NCBI GenBank assembly: GCA_947628575.1
Contig: CANRAK010000078.1
Span: 1-5,681, forward strand
Direction: 5' to 3'
From: an uncultured Clostridia bacterium
Lineage (GTDB): Bacteria > Bacillota > Clostridia > TANB77 > CAG-465
Length of the DNA stretch: 5,681 bases
Each line of letters begins with the position of its first letter. Position 1 is the stretch's first letter. The notes below the pieces were generated by a model. It had not been told where the DNA came from and did not search any database. It worked only from the letters and a program-made list of their open reading frames with translations. Made by a program: the position numbers and the translations under genes. This document shows, piece by piece, positions 1-5,681 of this stretch.

Positions 1-1137
1 TACTTTTTCTAAAGCTTTTACATAGTAGTCATATTTAGTACCATTATCTGTTGCACTATATTCAACTGTTCCATTTACTCCATTTAAAGTTTTATTTCCT
101 ATTGTTGGTGCATTCGGAGCATCTACATCCTTAAAATCTTTATCTTCATATTTTAACTCACTATCTAAATCTGCAAGATAGAATATTAAGTTTGCAAGTA
201 TTTTTTGTTCATCTGGTGTAGCATCACAGTTTGAATGTCCTGTTTGTATCATTGCACAGTTATTATTTACTGTTAAATAAAAGTTCTCATTTCCTTTTAA
301 AATATCATTATTAAATTTCATTAAAATATCGCCATTAGCAATTTGCCCCAAATTATGTGCTGTTGGTATATTAAGTATTGTTCCTGCTCCACCTATATTC
401 CAAGGATATTTTGTAAATACACTATCTTTAACTATTCTTACTTTAGTATCTTGGTTACTATTCCATGTAGTCTTTAAAGTAATATTAACATATTTTGCTA
501 AAGTAGCTAAATTTGGGTGATTTGCTCGATCACCTGTTATTGCTGCAAGTGTATCATGGCCAAAGATTGCACCTTTTTTTGCTTTTATAAATTGTTCTAC
601 CACATTAAGTGATGCTGTATTTAAATCTTTTCCATCATTTGCATCCCATGTTCCAAACAATATAACATCTTGATTATAGTCACCATTGCTATTTTTATTT
701 AAATATTTTGTAGGATTTGAATTAAACACATCAAATGTCACAGGAGTTACTTCAATAAGTCCTCTACCATAACCTTGAGAATCTGCAGAGTTTGCTTCTT
801 CCATCCATTTTTTTAACGATCCACTTTTAGCAACTGTTACATTTTCACCATCATATGTTCTAAAAGTTATATTATCTCCTGACCCCGGATGTACATTTAG
901 AACTCTAACTGGCTTTGACGCAGCATTATATATTTCAGAATAATTTTCACTATTCCTTTTTCTTTCTATACTATAGTTATATACATCTACAGTATCACTA
1001 TTTTCCCATGTTAATGTTGCAGTATCACCACTTGTTTCAACATTAAGTGTTAGCGTTGTTGCTGCAAAAAGTATGCCTGTAATACTTAAAAGTATACATA
1101 CGAAAATAGCTGTCATAATTTTTTTATTTTTTTTCAT
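1..1137 (-). CDS. Exported DUF5057-like protein, C-terminus off the window
   Basis: The frame is open for 379 codons from the ATG at 1137 to the window edge, so the 3' end is missing. Residues 1-25 look like a Sec signal peptide: Lys-rich start (MKKNKK), hydrophobic core to about residue 24, and a plausible cleavage after the LFA at 23-25. Residues about 27-72 look like a small fibronectin-III-type beta domain (TLTWENS, then YNYSIERK). Residues about 77-328 carry the pattern I associate with DUF5057 proteins of Clostridia: VLNVHPGSG (79-87), GYGRGLI (122-128), FGTWDANDGKDL (161-172), IFGHDT (191-196), IQTGHSN (297-303) and DEQKILANLIFYLADL (309-324). The alternating strand and loop layout with FGHDT suggests a glutamine-amidotransferase/ThuA-like fold, but I see no Cys-His-Glu triad, so catalysis is not supported. 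Residues after about 338 start a further beta domain. It has its own leader and lies beyond the mnmA terminator. The protein is probably extracytoplasmic; its function is unknown and the family name rests on memory of the motifs. Confidence 0.75.
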   Translation of the reverse strand, partial: MKKNKKIMTAIFVCILLSITGILFAATTLTLNVETSGDTATLTWENSDTVDVYNYSIERKRNSENYSEIYNAASKPVRVLNVHPGSGDNITFRTYDGENVTVAKSGSLKKWMEEANSADSQGYGRGLIEVTPVTFDVFNSNPTKYLNKNSNGDYNQDVILFGTWDANDGKDLNTASLNVVEQFIKAKKGAIFGHDTLAAITGDRANHPNLATLAKYVNITLKTTWNSNQDTKVRIVKDSVFTKYPWNIGGAGTILNIPTAHNLGQIANGDILMKFNNDILKGNENFYLTVNNNCAMIQTGHSNCDATPDEQKILANLIFYLADLDSELKYEDKDFKDVDAPNAPTIGNKTLNGVNGTVEYSATDNGTKYDYYVKALEKV

Positions 1138-1143
1138 TACATA

Positions 1144-1149
1144 CACCCC
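1144..1149 (-). promoter_or_regulatory. Ribosome binding site of the exported protein gene
   Basis: On the minus strand GGGGTG lies 6 bases before the ATG at 1137. It is a one-mismatch version of GGAGGTG and supports this start. An ATG directly upstream, at 1141-1139, is followed at once by TAA and cannot be the start. Confidence 0.6.
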
Positions 1150-1233
1150 ATTTATTATATTTTATAACAAATATCTTGATTTTTCTTTCAAATTAACAGT
1201 ATTTGACTTTTTCTAATTTGATATATTTCATAT

Positions 1234-1264
1234 AGTATAAATAAGTATTACATTATCATTACAA
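1234..1264 (-). promoter_or_regulatory. Weak candidate promoter for the exported protein gene
   Basis: On the minus strand TTGTAA (1264-1259) and TATACT (1239-1234) are separated by 19 bases, a long spacer for sigma-A. It is the best pair I find between the mnmA terminator and the gene. If used, the leader would be about 90 bases and very AT-rich. I recognise no riboswitch in it. A promoter is required here because a terminator closes the upstream operon, but its exact position is uncertain. Confidence 0.3.
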
Positions 1265-1266
1265 TT

Positions 1267-1293
1267 AAAAGCAGCATCTTTTTTAGATACTGC
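1267..1293 (-). terminator. Rho-independent terminator of the iscS-iscU-mnmA operon
   Basis: The arms at 1285-1293 and 1271-1279 form a 9-base-pair stem in minus-strand RNA, with one G-U pair and a 5-base loop. It is followed by UUUU at 1270-1267 and further A/U. It starts 25 bases past the mnmA stop codon and marks the end of the operon. Confidence 0.88.
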
Positions 1294-1318
1294 CTTACCT
1301 TTTACAATATTTATTATT

Positions 1319-2377
1319 TTATACTATCTTTCCTCCACCTACAACAACATCTCCATCATAAAAGACTGCAGATTGTCCAGGAGTTATAGCTCTTTGTGGT
1401 TCATCAAAAACAACTCTTATCTTATCTTCTTCTAGTATTATATTAGCTTTATATTCCTTAGCTGAATATCTAGTCTTTACATATAGACTTGTCCATTTAC
1501 TAAGATCTATATCTACTAATATATTAAAGTCTTTTATTAAAAACTCTTTTATATATAATTCTTTTTCTACACCAACAATTACTTGATTTTTCTTTTTATT
1601 TAATTTAAGTACATATAATGGTTTTGGACTAGATATTCCAAGTCCTCTACGTTGTCCTATTGTGTAGTTATATAGTCCTGTGTGTTTACCTAATACTTCT
1701 TCTTTAGAATTAACTATATTTCCTTTTTGTGGCTTTATATTAGAATTTTCTTCTAAAAACCTTTTATAATTACCATCTGGTATGAAACATATATCTTCAC
1801 TATCAGGTTTATTAGCTACAAGTAAATTATTTTTTCTTGCTATTTCTCTTATTTCATCTTTATTTTTAAAATCTCCTAATGGAAATAATACATGGTCTAG
1901 CATATAATCTGGTATATTGTATAATACATAGCTTTGGTCCTTTTTACCAGCATTAGACTTTGCTAGTACATTCTTTCCATATTTTTCACTATATAAAATT
2001 TTTGCATAATGACCTGTTGCAATATAATCGCAACCTAACTCTTGTGCTTTTTTAAACATAGCTCCAAATTTTAGGTATTTATTGCACTCTATACAAGGAT
2101 TTGGTGTTCTACAATTTTTGTAATTATCTATAAAATCCTGCACTACATATTTATTAAAATCATCTTTAAAATTTAGTGTATAATGTGGTATTTTCAAATA
2201 ATCACAAACTCGTTTTGCATCAGATGTAGAATTTAGGCTACAACAGCTACCTTCAATTTCGCCTTCCCATAATTTCATTGTAACCCCTATTACCTCATAT
2301 CCTTGTTCTTTAAGTAGAATAGCAGCTACACTACTATCTACTCCTCCACTCATACCTAATAATACCTTTTTATTCAT
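1319..2377 (-). CDS. mnmA: tRNA-specific 2-thiouridylase MnmA
   Basis: This cytoplasmic enzyme makes 2-thiouridine at wobble position 34 of Lys, Glu and Gln tRNAs, using ATP to activate the uridine and sulfur delivered from a cysteine desulfurase. The 352 residues are a normal length. The PP-loop SGGVDSS is at 10-16. The likely catalytic cysteines are Cys98 in NPCIECNK and Cys197 in DICFIP, aligning by motif with Cys102 and Cys199 of E. coli. ATGHYA (120-125) and the tRNA-binding GQRRGLGI (241-248) and GQSAVFY (334-340) are all present. Cys95 makes a CxxC with Cys98 where E. coli has an Asp; Fe-S binding by some MnmA proteins has been reported, so this pair is notable. I chose the ATG at 2377, one base after the iscU stop (TAATATG), because MNKKVLLGMSGG is the usual family N-terminus. 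A GTG at 2398 would add seven residues inside iscU. No good ribosome binding site precedes it, so translation is probably coupled to iscU. Confidence 0.96.
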   Translation of the reverse strand: MNKKVLLGMSGGVDSSVAAILLKEQGYEVIGVTMKLWEGEIEGSCCSLNSTSDAKRVCDYLKIPHYTLNFKDDFNKYVVQDFIDNYKNCRTPNPCIECNKYLKFGAMFKKAQELGCDYIATGHYAKILYSEKYGKNVLAKSNAGKKDQSYVLYNIPDYMLDHVLFPLGDFKNKDEIREIARKNNLLVANKPDSEDICFIPDGNYKRFLEENSNIKPQKGNIVNSKEEVLGKHTGLYNYTIGQRRGLGISSPKPLYVLKLNKKKNQVIVGVEKELYIKEFLIKDFNILVDIDLSKWTSLYVKTRYSAKEYKANIILEEDKIRVVFDEPQRAITPGQSAVFYDGDVVVGGGKIV

Positions 2378-2378
2378 A

Positions 2379-2822
2379 TTAGTGTCCACACGCCTCACAT
2401 TCTTTTTTCTCTTTTAACTTACATTTTTTTATAATTTCTTCTTCTGTCATTTTTCCTTCTTTTCTATAATAATCTGCTATAGCCTCATGGATTGCTTCTT
2501 CAGCTAATACAGAACAATGTATTTTTACTGGTGGAAGTCCACCAAGCTCATTAACAACATCAGTATTTTTAAGCTCTAATGCTTCTTCTATTGTCTTTCC
2601 TTTTATCATTTCAGTTGAAATACTACTTGTAGCTATTGCTGCTCCACATCCAAATGTCTTAAATTTTACATCTACTATAATATTATTTTCAACTTTTATA
2701 TACATTTTCATTATATCTCCACATACAGGGTTTCCTACTTCTCCAACACCTGATGCATCTTCAATTTTACCTACATTTCTAGGATTAGTATAATGATGAA
2801 TAACTTTTTGTGTATATTCCAT
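2379..2822 (-). CDS. iscU: Fe-S cluster assembly scaffold IscU (NifU N-terminal type)
   Basis: This cytoplasmic scaffold assembles [2Fe-2S] or [4Fe-4S] clusters from iron and the sulfur given by IscS, then passes them to apo-proteins. The three cluster ligands are visible: Cys34 in GNPVCGD (with the conserved Asp36), Cys59 in FGCGAA, and Cys103 in LPPVKIHCSVLA. The LPPVK motif is the site bound by the HscA chaperone in proteobacteria, though no hscA or hscB is present here. The core ends at about residue 122. A charged tail to residue 147 then carries three more cysteines (134, 142, 145) and ends ECEACGH, which is not part of the classical IscU core. The ATG shares one base with the iscS stop (TAATG), and GGAGGT at 2831-2836 sits 8 bases upstream, so the start is secure and translation is likely coupled to iscS. 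Confidence 0.95.
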   Translation of the reverse strand: MEYTQKVIHHYTNPRNVGKIEDASGVGEVGNPVCGDIMKMYIKVENNIIVDVKFKTFGCGAAIATSSISTEMIKGKTIEEALELKNTDVVNELGGLPPVKIHCSVLAEEAIHEAIADYYRKEGKMTEEEIIKKCKLKEKKECEACGH

Positions 2823-4006
2823 TAATTATTACCTCCATTCTCTATAAATTCTTCCCATAATGGTGACATGTTTCTAAGCCTTTCCACTATTTCCACTAAG
2901 CTGTCCACTACATAGTCTATTTCTTCTTTAGTATTATATTTACCAATTGAAACTCTTAGTGAACCATGTGCTATTTCATGTGGTAGTCCTATTGCAAGTA
3001 GTACATGTGATGGGTCAAGTGAGCCAGATGTACATGCACTTCCACTTGAAGCACAAATTCCTTTTAAGTCTAAGTTTAATAACAGACTTTCACCTTCTAT
3101 AAATCTAAAAGAAATATTACTATTTCCAGGTAGTCTTTTATTTCTATCTCCATTTACTTTAATATATGGTATTCTTTTTTCAACTTGTTCTACATAGTAA
3201 TCTCTTAGTTTCTTTATCTTTTCATTATGCTCATCTAAATCTTTATATGCAAGCTCTATTGCTTTACCAAGTCCTACTATTCCTGCAACATTTTCAGTAC
3301 CTGCTCTTTTATTTCTTTCTTGATGACCACCATCAATAAATTTAACAAAAGGTACATTTTTTCTAACATATAATGCTCCAATACCTTTAGGTCCATAAAA
3401 TTTATGTGCAGATAAAGATAGAGAATCTATATTTAATTTTTCTACATCTATTTTTATATTACCAACTGCTTGAACAGCATCAGTATGAAAATATATGCCT
3501 TTTTCTTTAGCTATTTCTCCAATTTCTTTAATAGGTTGGATAGTACCAATCTCATTATTTGCAAACATTACTGAAATTAGTATAGTAGTAGGTCGTATGC
3601 TATCTTTTAATTCTTCAAGATTTAATATACCATTTTCATCTACACTAATATAGCTTACTTCAAATCCATCCTTTTCTAATTTTTTGCATGTTTCAAGTAC
3701 AGCTGGATGTTCAATTTTAGAGGTTATAATATGGTTTCCTTTGTTTTTATTTGCATAAGCAATTCCCTTTATAGCAGTATTATCGCTTTCACTTCCTCCA
3801 GCAGTGAAATATACTTCATTTGAATTGCAGTTTAATATTTTTGCAACTTTTTCTCTTGCATCTTCTATGGCTTTTCTATTTTCTCTGCCAATGCTATATA
3901 TTGATGAAGCATTACCATAATTTTGAGAAAAATATGGTAACATTACTTTTAACACCTCATCATCTACTTTAGTTGTTGCACTATTATCTAAATATACTGT
4001 ATTCAT
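2822..4006 (-). CDS. iscS: Cysteine desulfurase IscS (NifS/IscS group)
   Basis: This PLP enzyme converts L-cysteine to alanine and holds the sulfur as a persulfide for IscU and MnmA, both encoded directly downstream. The 394 residues are typical. Visible features in order are YLDNSATT (5-12), TAGGSESDN (68-76), the cofactor-stacking His100 in IEHPAVLETC, FANNEIG (148-154), Asp176 in FHTDAVQ, the PLP lysine Lys202 in SAHKFYGPKG, RAGTENV (234-240), and the catalytic Cys325 in SSGSACTSGSLDPSHVL. The long SGSACTSG loop places it in the IscS/NifS group rather than the SufS group. It ends with MSPLWEEF, usual for clostridial members. AGGAG at 4015-4019 lies 8 bases before the ATG. It is the first gene after the operator-flanked promoter in the 4007-4080 gap and overlaps iscU by one base. 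Confidence 0.97.
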   Translation of the reverse strand: MNTVYLDNSATTKVDDEVLKVMLPYFSQNYGNASSIYSIGRENRKAIEDAREKVAKILNCNSNEVYFTAGGSESDNTAIKGIAYANKNKGNHIITSKIEHPAVLETCKKLEKDGFEVSYISVDENGILNLEELKDSIRPTTILISVMFANNEIGTIQPIKEIGEIAKEKGIYFHTDAVQAVGNIKIDVEKLNIDSLSLSAHKFYGPKGIGALYVRKNVPFVKFIDGGHQERNKRAGTENVAGIVGLGKAIELAYKDLDEHNEKIKKLRDYYVEQVEKRIPYIKVNGDRNKRLPGNSNISFRFIEGESLLLNLDLKGICASSGSACTSGSLDPSHVLLAIGLPHEIAHGSLRVSIGKYNTKEEIDYVVDSLVEIVERLRNMSPLWEEFIENGGNN

Positions 4007-4015
4007 TTTCTCATC

Positions 4016-4034
4016 TCCTACTTATCTAGTAGGA
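4016..4034. promoter_or_regulatory. Palindromic operator candidate 1, over the iscS transcription start
   Basis: TCCTA at 4016-4020 and TAGGA at 4030-4034 are perfect inverted arms around 9 bases. The inner pairs also match, giving 7-base arms (TCCTACT and AGTAGGA) around 5 bases. It lies directly downstream of the -10 box, spans the expected transcription start, and its near arm contains part of the iscS ribosome binding site. The same form occurs in site 2, 34 bases away centre to centre. Binding by the adjacent Rrf2 regulator is inferred. Confidence 0.65.
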
Positions 4035-4063
4035 ATTATACTACACATTTCCTAGTAAGTCAA
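4035..4063 (-). promoter_or_regulatory. Sigma-A promoter of iscS-iscU-mnmA
   Basis: On the minus strand TTGACT (4063-4058, one mismatch to consensus) and a perfect TATAAT (4040-4035) are exactly 17 bases apart. Transcription should start near 4030-4027, giving a leader of only about 22 bases. The strength of the match suggests a promoter that needs repression to be controlled, which fits the palindromes on each side. Confidence 0.85.
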
Positions 4064-4069
4064 TAGGAA
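4049..4069. promoter_or_regulatory. Palindromic operator candidate 2, over the iscS -35 box
   Basis: TTCCTA at 4049-4054 and TAGGAA at 4064-4069 are perfect 6-base inverted arms around 9 bases. The -35 box TTGACT lies inside this element. With site 1 it shares the form TCCTA-N9-TAGGA, so the two together bracket the -10 box. A bound dimer here should block RNA polymerase. It lacks a U-run, so it is not a terminator for the upstream gene. Confidence 0.65.
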
Positions 4070-4080
4070 TTACTAAATTT

Positions 4081-4476
4081 TTAAATTATATCTGCTAAAG
4101 TCTTACTATCTACATATTGTGTAATAACTTTATCTAAGCCATCCCAAAAAGAAAATCTTTTGCATTTATCTTTATTTTCACAACCGTCTTTGCCAGATTT
4201 ACAATATATAGACATTAAATCTCCTTCTGTTGCACGTAATATATCCCCAACAAGATATTCATTAGGTTTTCTTGAAAGTTTATATCCACCGTTATTTCCT
4301 CTTGCTGTTTCTAAAAAGCCAGCTTTATTTAATAACGCTATTATTTGTTCTAGATATTTACTTGATACACCTTGTCTTTTAGAAATATCACTTAAGGGAA
4401 TAAATTTATCGCTATAATTTAAAGCTAAATCACTCATAACGCGTAAAGCATATCTTCCTTTAGTTGTTATTTTCAT
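4081..4476 (-). CDS. iscR: Rrf2-family transcriptional regulator, IscR-like
   Basis: This is a small dimeric winged-helix DNA-binding regulator of 131 residues. The family start MKITTKGRYALRVMSDLAL is clear, followed by the recognition region at about 28-50 (LSDISKRQGVSSKYLEQII) and the wing around ARGNNGGYKL (58-67). Cys92, Cys99 and Cys105 form a C-x6-C-x5-C cluster matching the place of the [2Fe-2S] ligands of E. coli IscR (92, 98, 104). This favours an Fe-S sensor over CymR, which lacks the trio. The position aligning with IscR ligand His107 appears to be Phe108 (CKRFSFW). It precedes iscS by 74 bases, a gap with two palindromes that are its likely targets. It has its own promoter (4500-4529), and GGAGG at 4486-4490 lies 9 bases before the ATG. 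Without a terminator after it, some transcripts probably continue into iscS. The Rrf2 assignment is firm; the IscR role is inferred from the cysteines and context. Confidence 0.9.
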   Translation of the reverse strand: MKITTKGRYALRVMSDLALNYSDKFIPLSDISKRQGVSSKYLEQIIALLNKAGFLETARGNNGGYKLSRKPNEYLVGDILRATEGDLMSIYCKSGKDGCENKDKCKRFSFWDGLDKVITQYVDSKTLADII

Positions 4477-4499
4477 TTTTTCTTTCCTCCAATAAGTAT

Positions 4500-4529
4500 A
4501 TTATACTACTAAAGCACTCATAATTGCAA
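4500..4529 (-). promoter_or_regulatory. Promoter of the Rrf2 regulator gene
   Basis: On the minus strand TTGCAA (4529-4524) and a perfect TATAAT (4505-4500) are 18 bases apart. The start would be near 4493, leaving a leader of about 17 bases that begins close to the GGAGG. A 13-base palindrome (AGTATA, one base, TATACT) at 4495-4507 overlaps the -10 box. It does not match the TCCTA-N9-TAGGA form. Confidence 0.7.
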
Positions 4530-4549
4530 GTTTGTATACATAATATAAT

Positions 4550-4577
4550 AAAACCACCTTGAATTTAAGGTGATTTT
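4550..4577 (-). terminator. Rho-independent terminator of the acyl-CoA ligase gene
   Basis: In minus-strand RNA the arms 4577-4567 and 4560-4550 pair over 11 bases, including one U-G pair, around a 6-base loop, and end in UUUU followed by an A/U-rich tail. It begins 15 bases after the ligase stop codon. In plus-strand RNA the same site has a C-A mismatch, so it is better suited to the minus direction. It separates the ligase from the Rrf2-isc genes. Confidence 0.88.
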
Positions 4578-4592
4578 ATATTAACTTTAGCA

Positions 4593-5681
4593 CTATTTAT
4601 CTAGTTCTTTATATCTTTTTATTTTCATAGTTGAGGTTTTCTCAAATTCTCCTTGCTTTATTTCAAGTTCTTTTATAGCTTTATATGATGTAAGCTTTTT
4701 ATTTACTTCTTTTATCTTTTTCCATATAATATCATATATTTCTTTATCATTTAACTTTCCGTAAAGCTCTTTTATCTTATCATAATCTGGTATTACTCTT
4801 GCTGTTATAATTAGTTCTTTTTCTTCTTTTTTACTATTAATATTTGGCTTTTTACCATAAATCATAGATTCTTTTATTTCATCTTCTTTATCTAGTAACA
4901 TTTCTATTTCTTCAGGATATATATTTTTACCATTTTGAGTAACAATTACGTTTTTACTTCTTCCTGTAATATATATGTATCCATCTTCATCAATATATCC
5001 TATATCTCCTGAATTAAAATATCCTTCACTATCTATAACTTTTTTAGTTTCTTCCTCATCTTCATAATATCCCATCATTAATGTTGGTGACTTGATTAAA
5101 AGCTCTCCCTCACCATTTTCATTTGGATTTTTTACTTTAATATCTGCCTGTACTATAGCTTTTCCAGTTGAGCCGACAGATGGTTTATATTCTGGTGTAA
5201 GAGCAGATATTGGTGCTGTTTCAGTTAAGCCATATCCTTGTAAAAAAGATATACCTATATCTTGAAGCCATAATCCAACTTTCTTATCTATTGGAGCTGC
5301 AGCAGATACAACAATTCTTAAATTTCCACCTAAGTTATCATAAATTTCTTTAAATACTCTTCTTTTTATATCTATTCCTACTTTATCTAAAGTATTAGTA
5401 ACAGAAATCATAGTTTTAACTAACTTATCTTTTTTACTTTTTACTATTTTTTCATTTATTTTTTTATATAAACTTTCAACAAGTAACGGAACAGTTAAAA
5501 TACCTGTTGGTTTTGCTTCTTGTATATTAGGGACTATATATTTAAGTCCTTCACAAATAGCTATTGAAGCACCTGTTGCTACTGGTAATAAAAAACCTAT
5601 TGTTGACTCATAACAATGATGCAATGGTAGCACAGAAAATAATCTATCAGTAGGATAAATTTTTACATAAGCAGATACAGC
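4593..5681 (-). CDS. AMP-forming acyl-CoA ligase, N-terminus off the window
   Basis: This belongs to the ANL superfamily, which activates a carboxylate with ATP to an acyl-AMP and transfers it to CoA. The fragment is most like long-chain fatty acyl-CoA ligases. 362 residues are visible and the frame runs open to the window edge, so the GTG at 5633 is an internal Val, not a start. In fragment numbering: SVLPLHHCYE (16-25), a region typical of long-chain members; SAAAP (126-130); QGYGLTET (148-155); the ATP-binding Asp in SGD (224-226); GRSKNVI (240-246) and NGKNIYPEEIE (250-260) at the domain hinge; and the C-terminal catalytic lysine Lys353 in TSTMKIKR. The P-loop TSGTT should lie just outside the window. 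No extra C-terminal domain follows. A terminator directly downstream makes this the last gene of its transcript. Substrate chain length cannot be judged. All visible motifs are intact, so it is probably functional. Confidence 0.9.
   Translation of the reverse strand, partial: AVSAYVKIYPTDRLFSVLPLHHCYESTIGFLLPVATGASIAICEGLKYIVPNIQEAKPTGILTVPLLVESLYKKINEKIVKSKKDKLVKTMISVTNTLDKVGIDIKRRVFKEIYDNLGGNLRIVVSAAAPIDKKVGLWLQDIGISFLQGYGLTETAPISALTPEYKPSVGSTGKAIVQADIKVKNPNENGEGELLIKSPTLMMGYYEDEEETKKVIDSEGYFNSGDIGYIDEDGYIYITGRSKNVIVTQNGKNIYPEEIEMLLDKEDEIKESMIYGKKPNINSKKEEKELIITARVIPDYDKIKELYGKLNDKEIYDIIWKKIKEVNKKLTSYKAIKELEIKQGEFEKTSTMKIKRYKELDK

Noticed and set aside
1189..1220. Inverted repeat CAAATTA/TAATTTG before the exported protein gene
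   Set aside because: Seven-base A/T-rich arms with an 18-base gap are expected by chance in such AT-rich DNA, and no known leader motif is present.
1138..1318. Possible riboswitch or small RNA in the leader of the exported protein gene
   Set aside because: Apart from the mnmA terminator, the region is low-complexity A/T sequence. I see no conserved riboswitch core and no second terminator before the gene.
2378..2398. Seven-residue N-terminal extension of MnmA from a GTG start
   Set aside because: It lies inside the end of iscU. The ATG at 2377 gives the usual MnmA N-terminus and a typical TAATATG coupling junction.
4160..4417. An 85-codon plus-strand open frame
   Set aside because: It lies wholly antisense to the Rrf2 regulator gene, has no recognisable motif or supporting ribosome binding site, and every other gene in the window is on the minus strand.
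4593..5633. Acyl-CoA ligase starting at the GTG at 5633
   Set aside because: The frame continues upstream to the window edge with conserved ligase sequence (DRLFSVLPLHH spans the GTG), so that codon is an internal valine.

Overview
The window reads as an AT-rich Gram-positive genome, most likely of the class Clostridia. The evidence is strongly A/T-ending codon use, GGAGG-type ribosome binding sites, sigma-A-like promoters, and the clostridial gene order Rrf2 regulator, iscS, iscU, mnmA. Genus cannot be fixed from sequence alone. All six genes lie on the minus strand, so transcription runs from high to low coordinates.

In transcription order: (1) 5681-4593 is the C-terminal part of an AMP-forming acyl-CoA ligase whose N-terminus is off the window, closed by a strong intrinsic terminator at 4550-4577. 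(2) 4476-4081 encodes an Rrf2-family regulator with an IscR-like cysteine trio and its own promoter. (3) A 74-base gap (4007-4080) holds an excellent sigma-A promoter flanked by two palindromes of the same form, TCCTA-N9-TAGGA, which are probable operators for that regulator. (4) 4006-1319 is a tightly packed operon of iscS (cysteine desulfurase), iscU (Fe-S scaffold) and mnmA (tRNA 2-thiouridylase), with TAATG and TAATATG junctions and a terminator at 1271-1293. (5) A roughly 130-base AT-rich leader region precedes a gene at 1137-1, open at the window edge, for an exported protein resembling the DUF5057 type.

The central genes form one sulfur-handling unit. IscS takes sulfur from cysteine as a persulfide. 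IscU uses it to build Fe-S clusters, and MnmA uses it for 2-thiouridine at position 34 of certain tRNAs. The Rrf2 protein probably senses Fe-S status and adjusts expression. The flanking ligase and secreted protein are separated by terminators and look functionally unrelated.

I see no mobile element, CRISPR array, tRNA or rRNA. This is mostly a well-known clostridial ISC locus. The parts most worth a second look are the paired palindromes around the iscS promoter, the regulator's missing histidine ligand position, the cysteine-rich tail on IscU, and the secreted protein.
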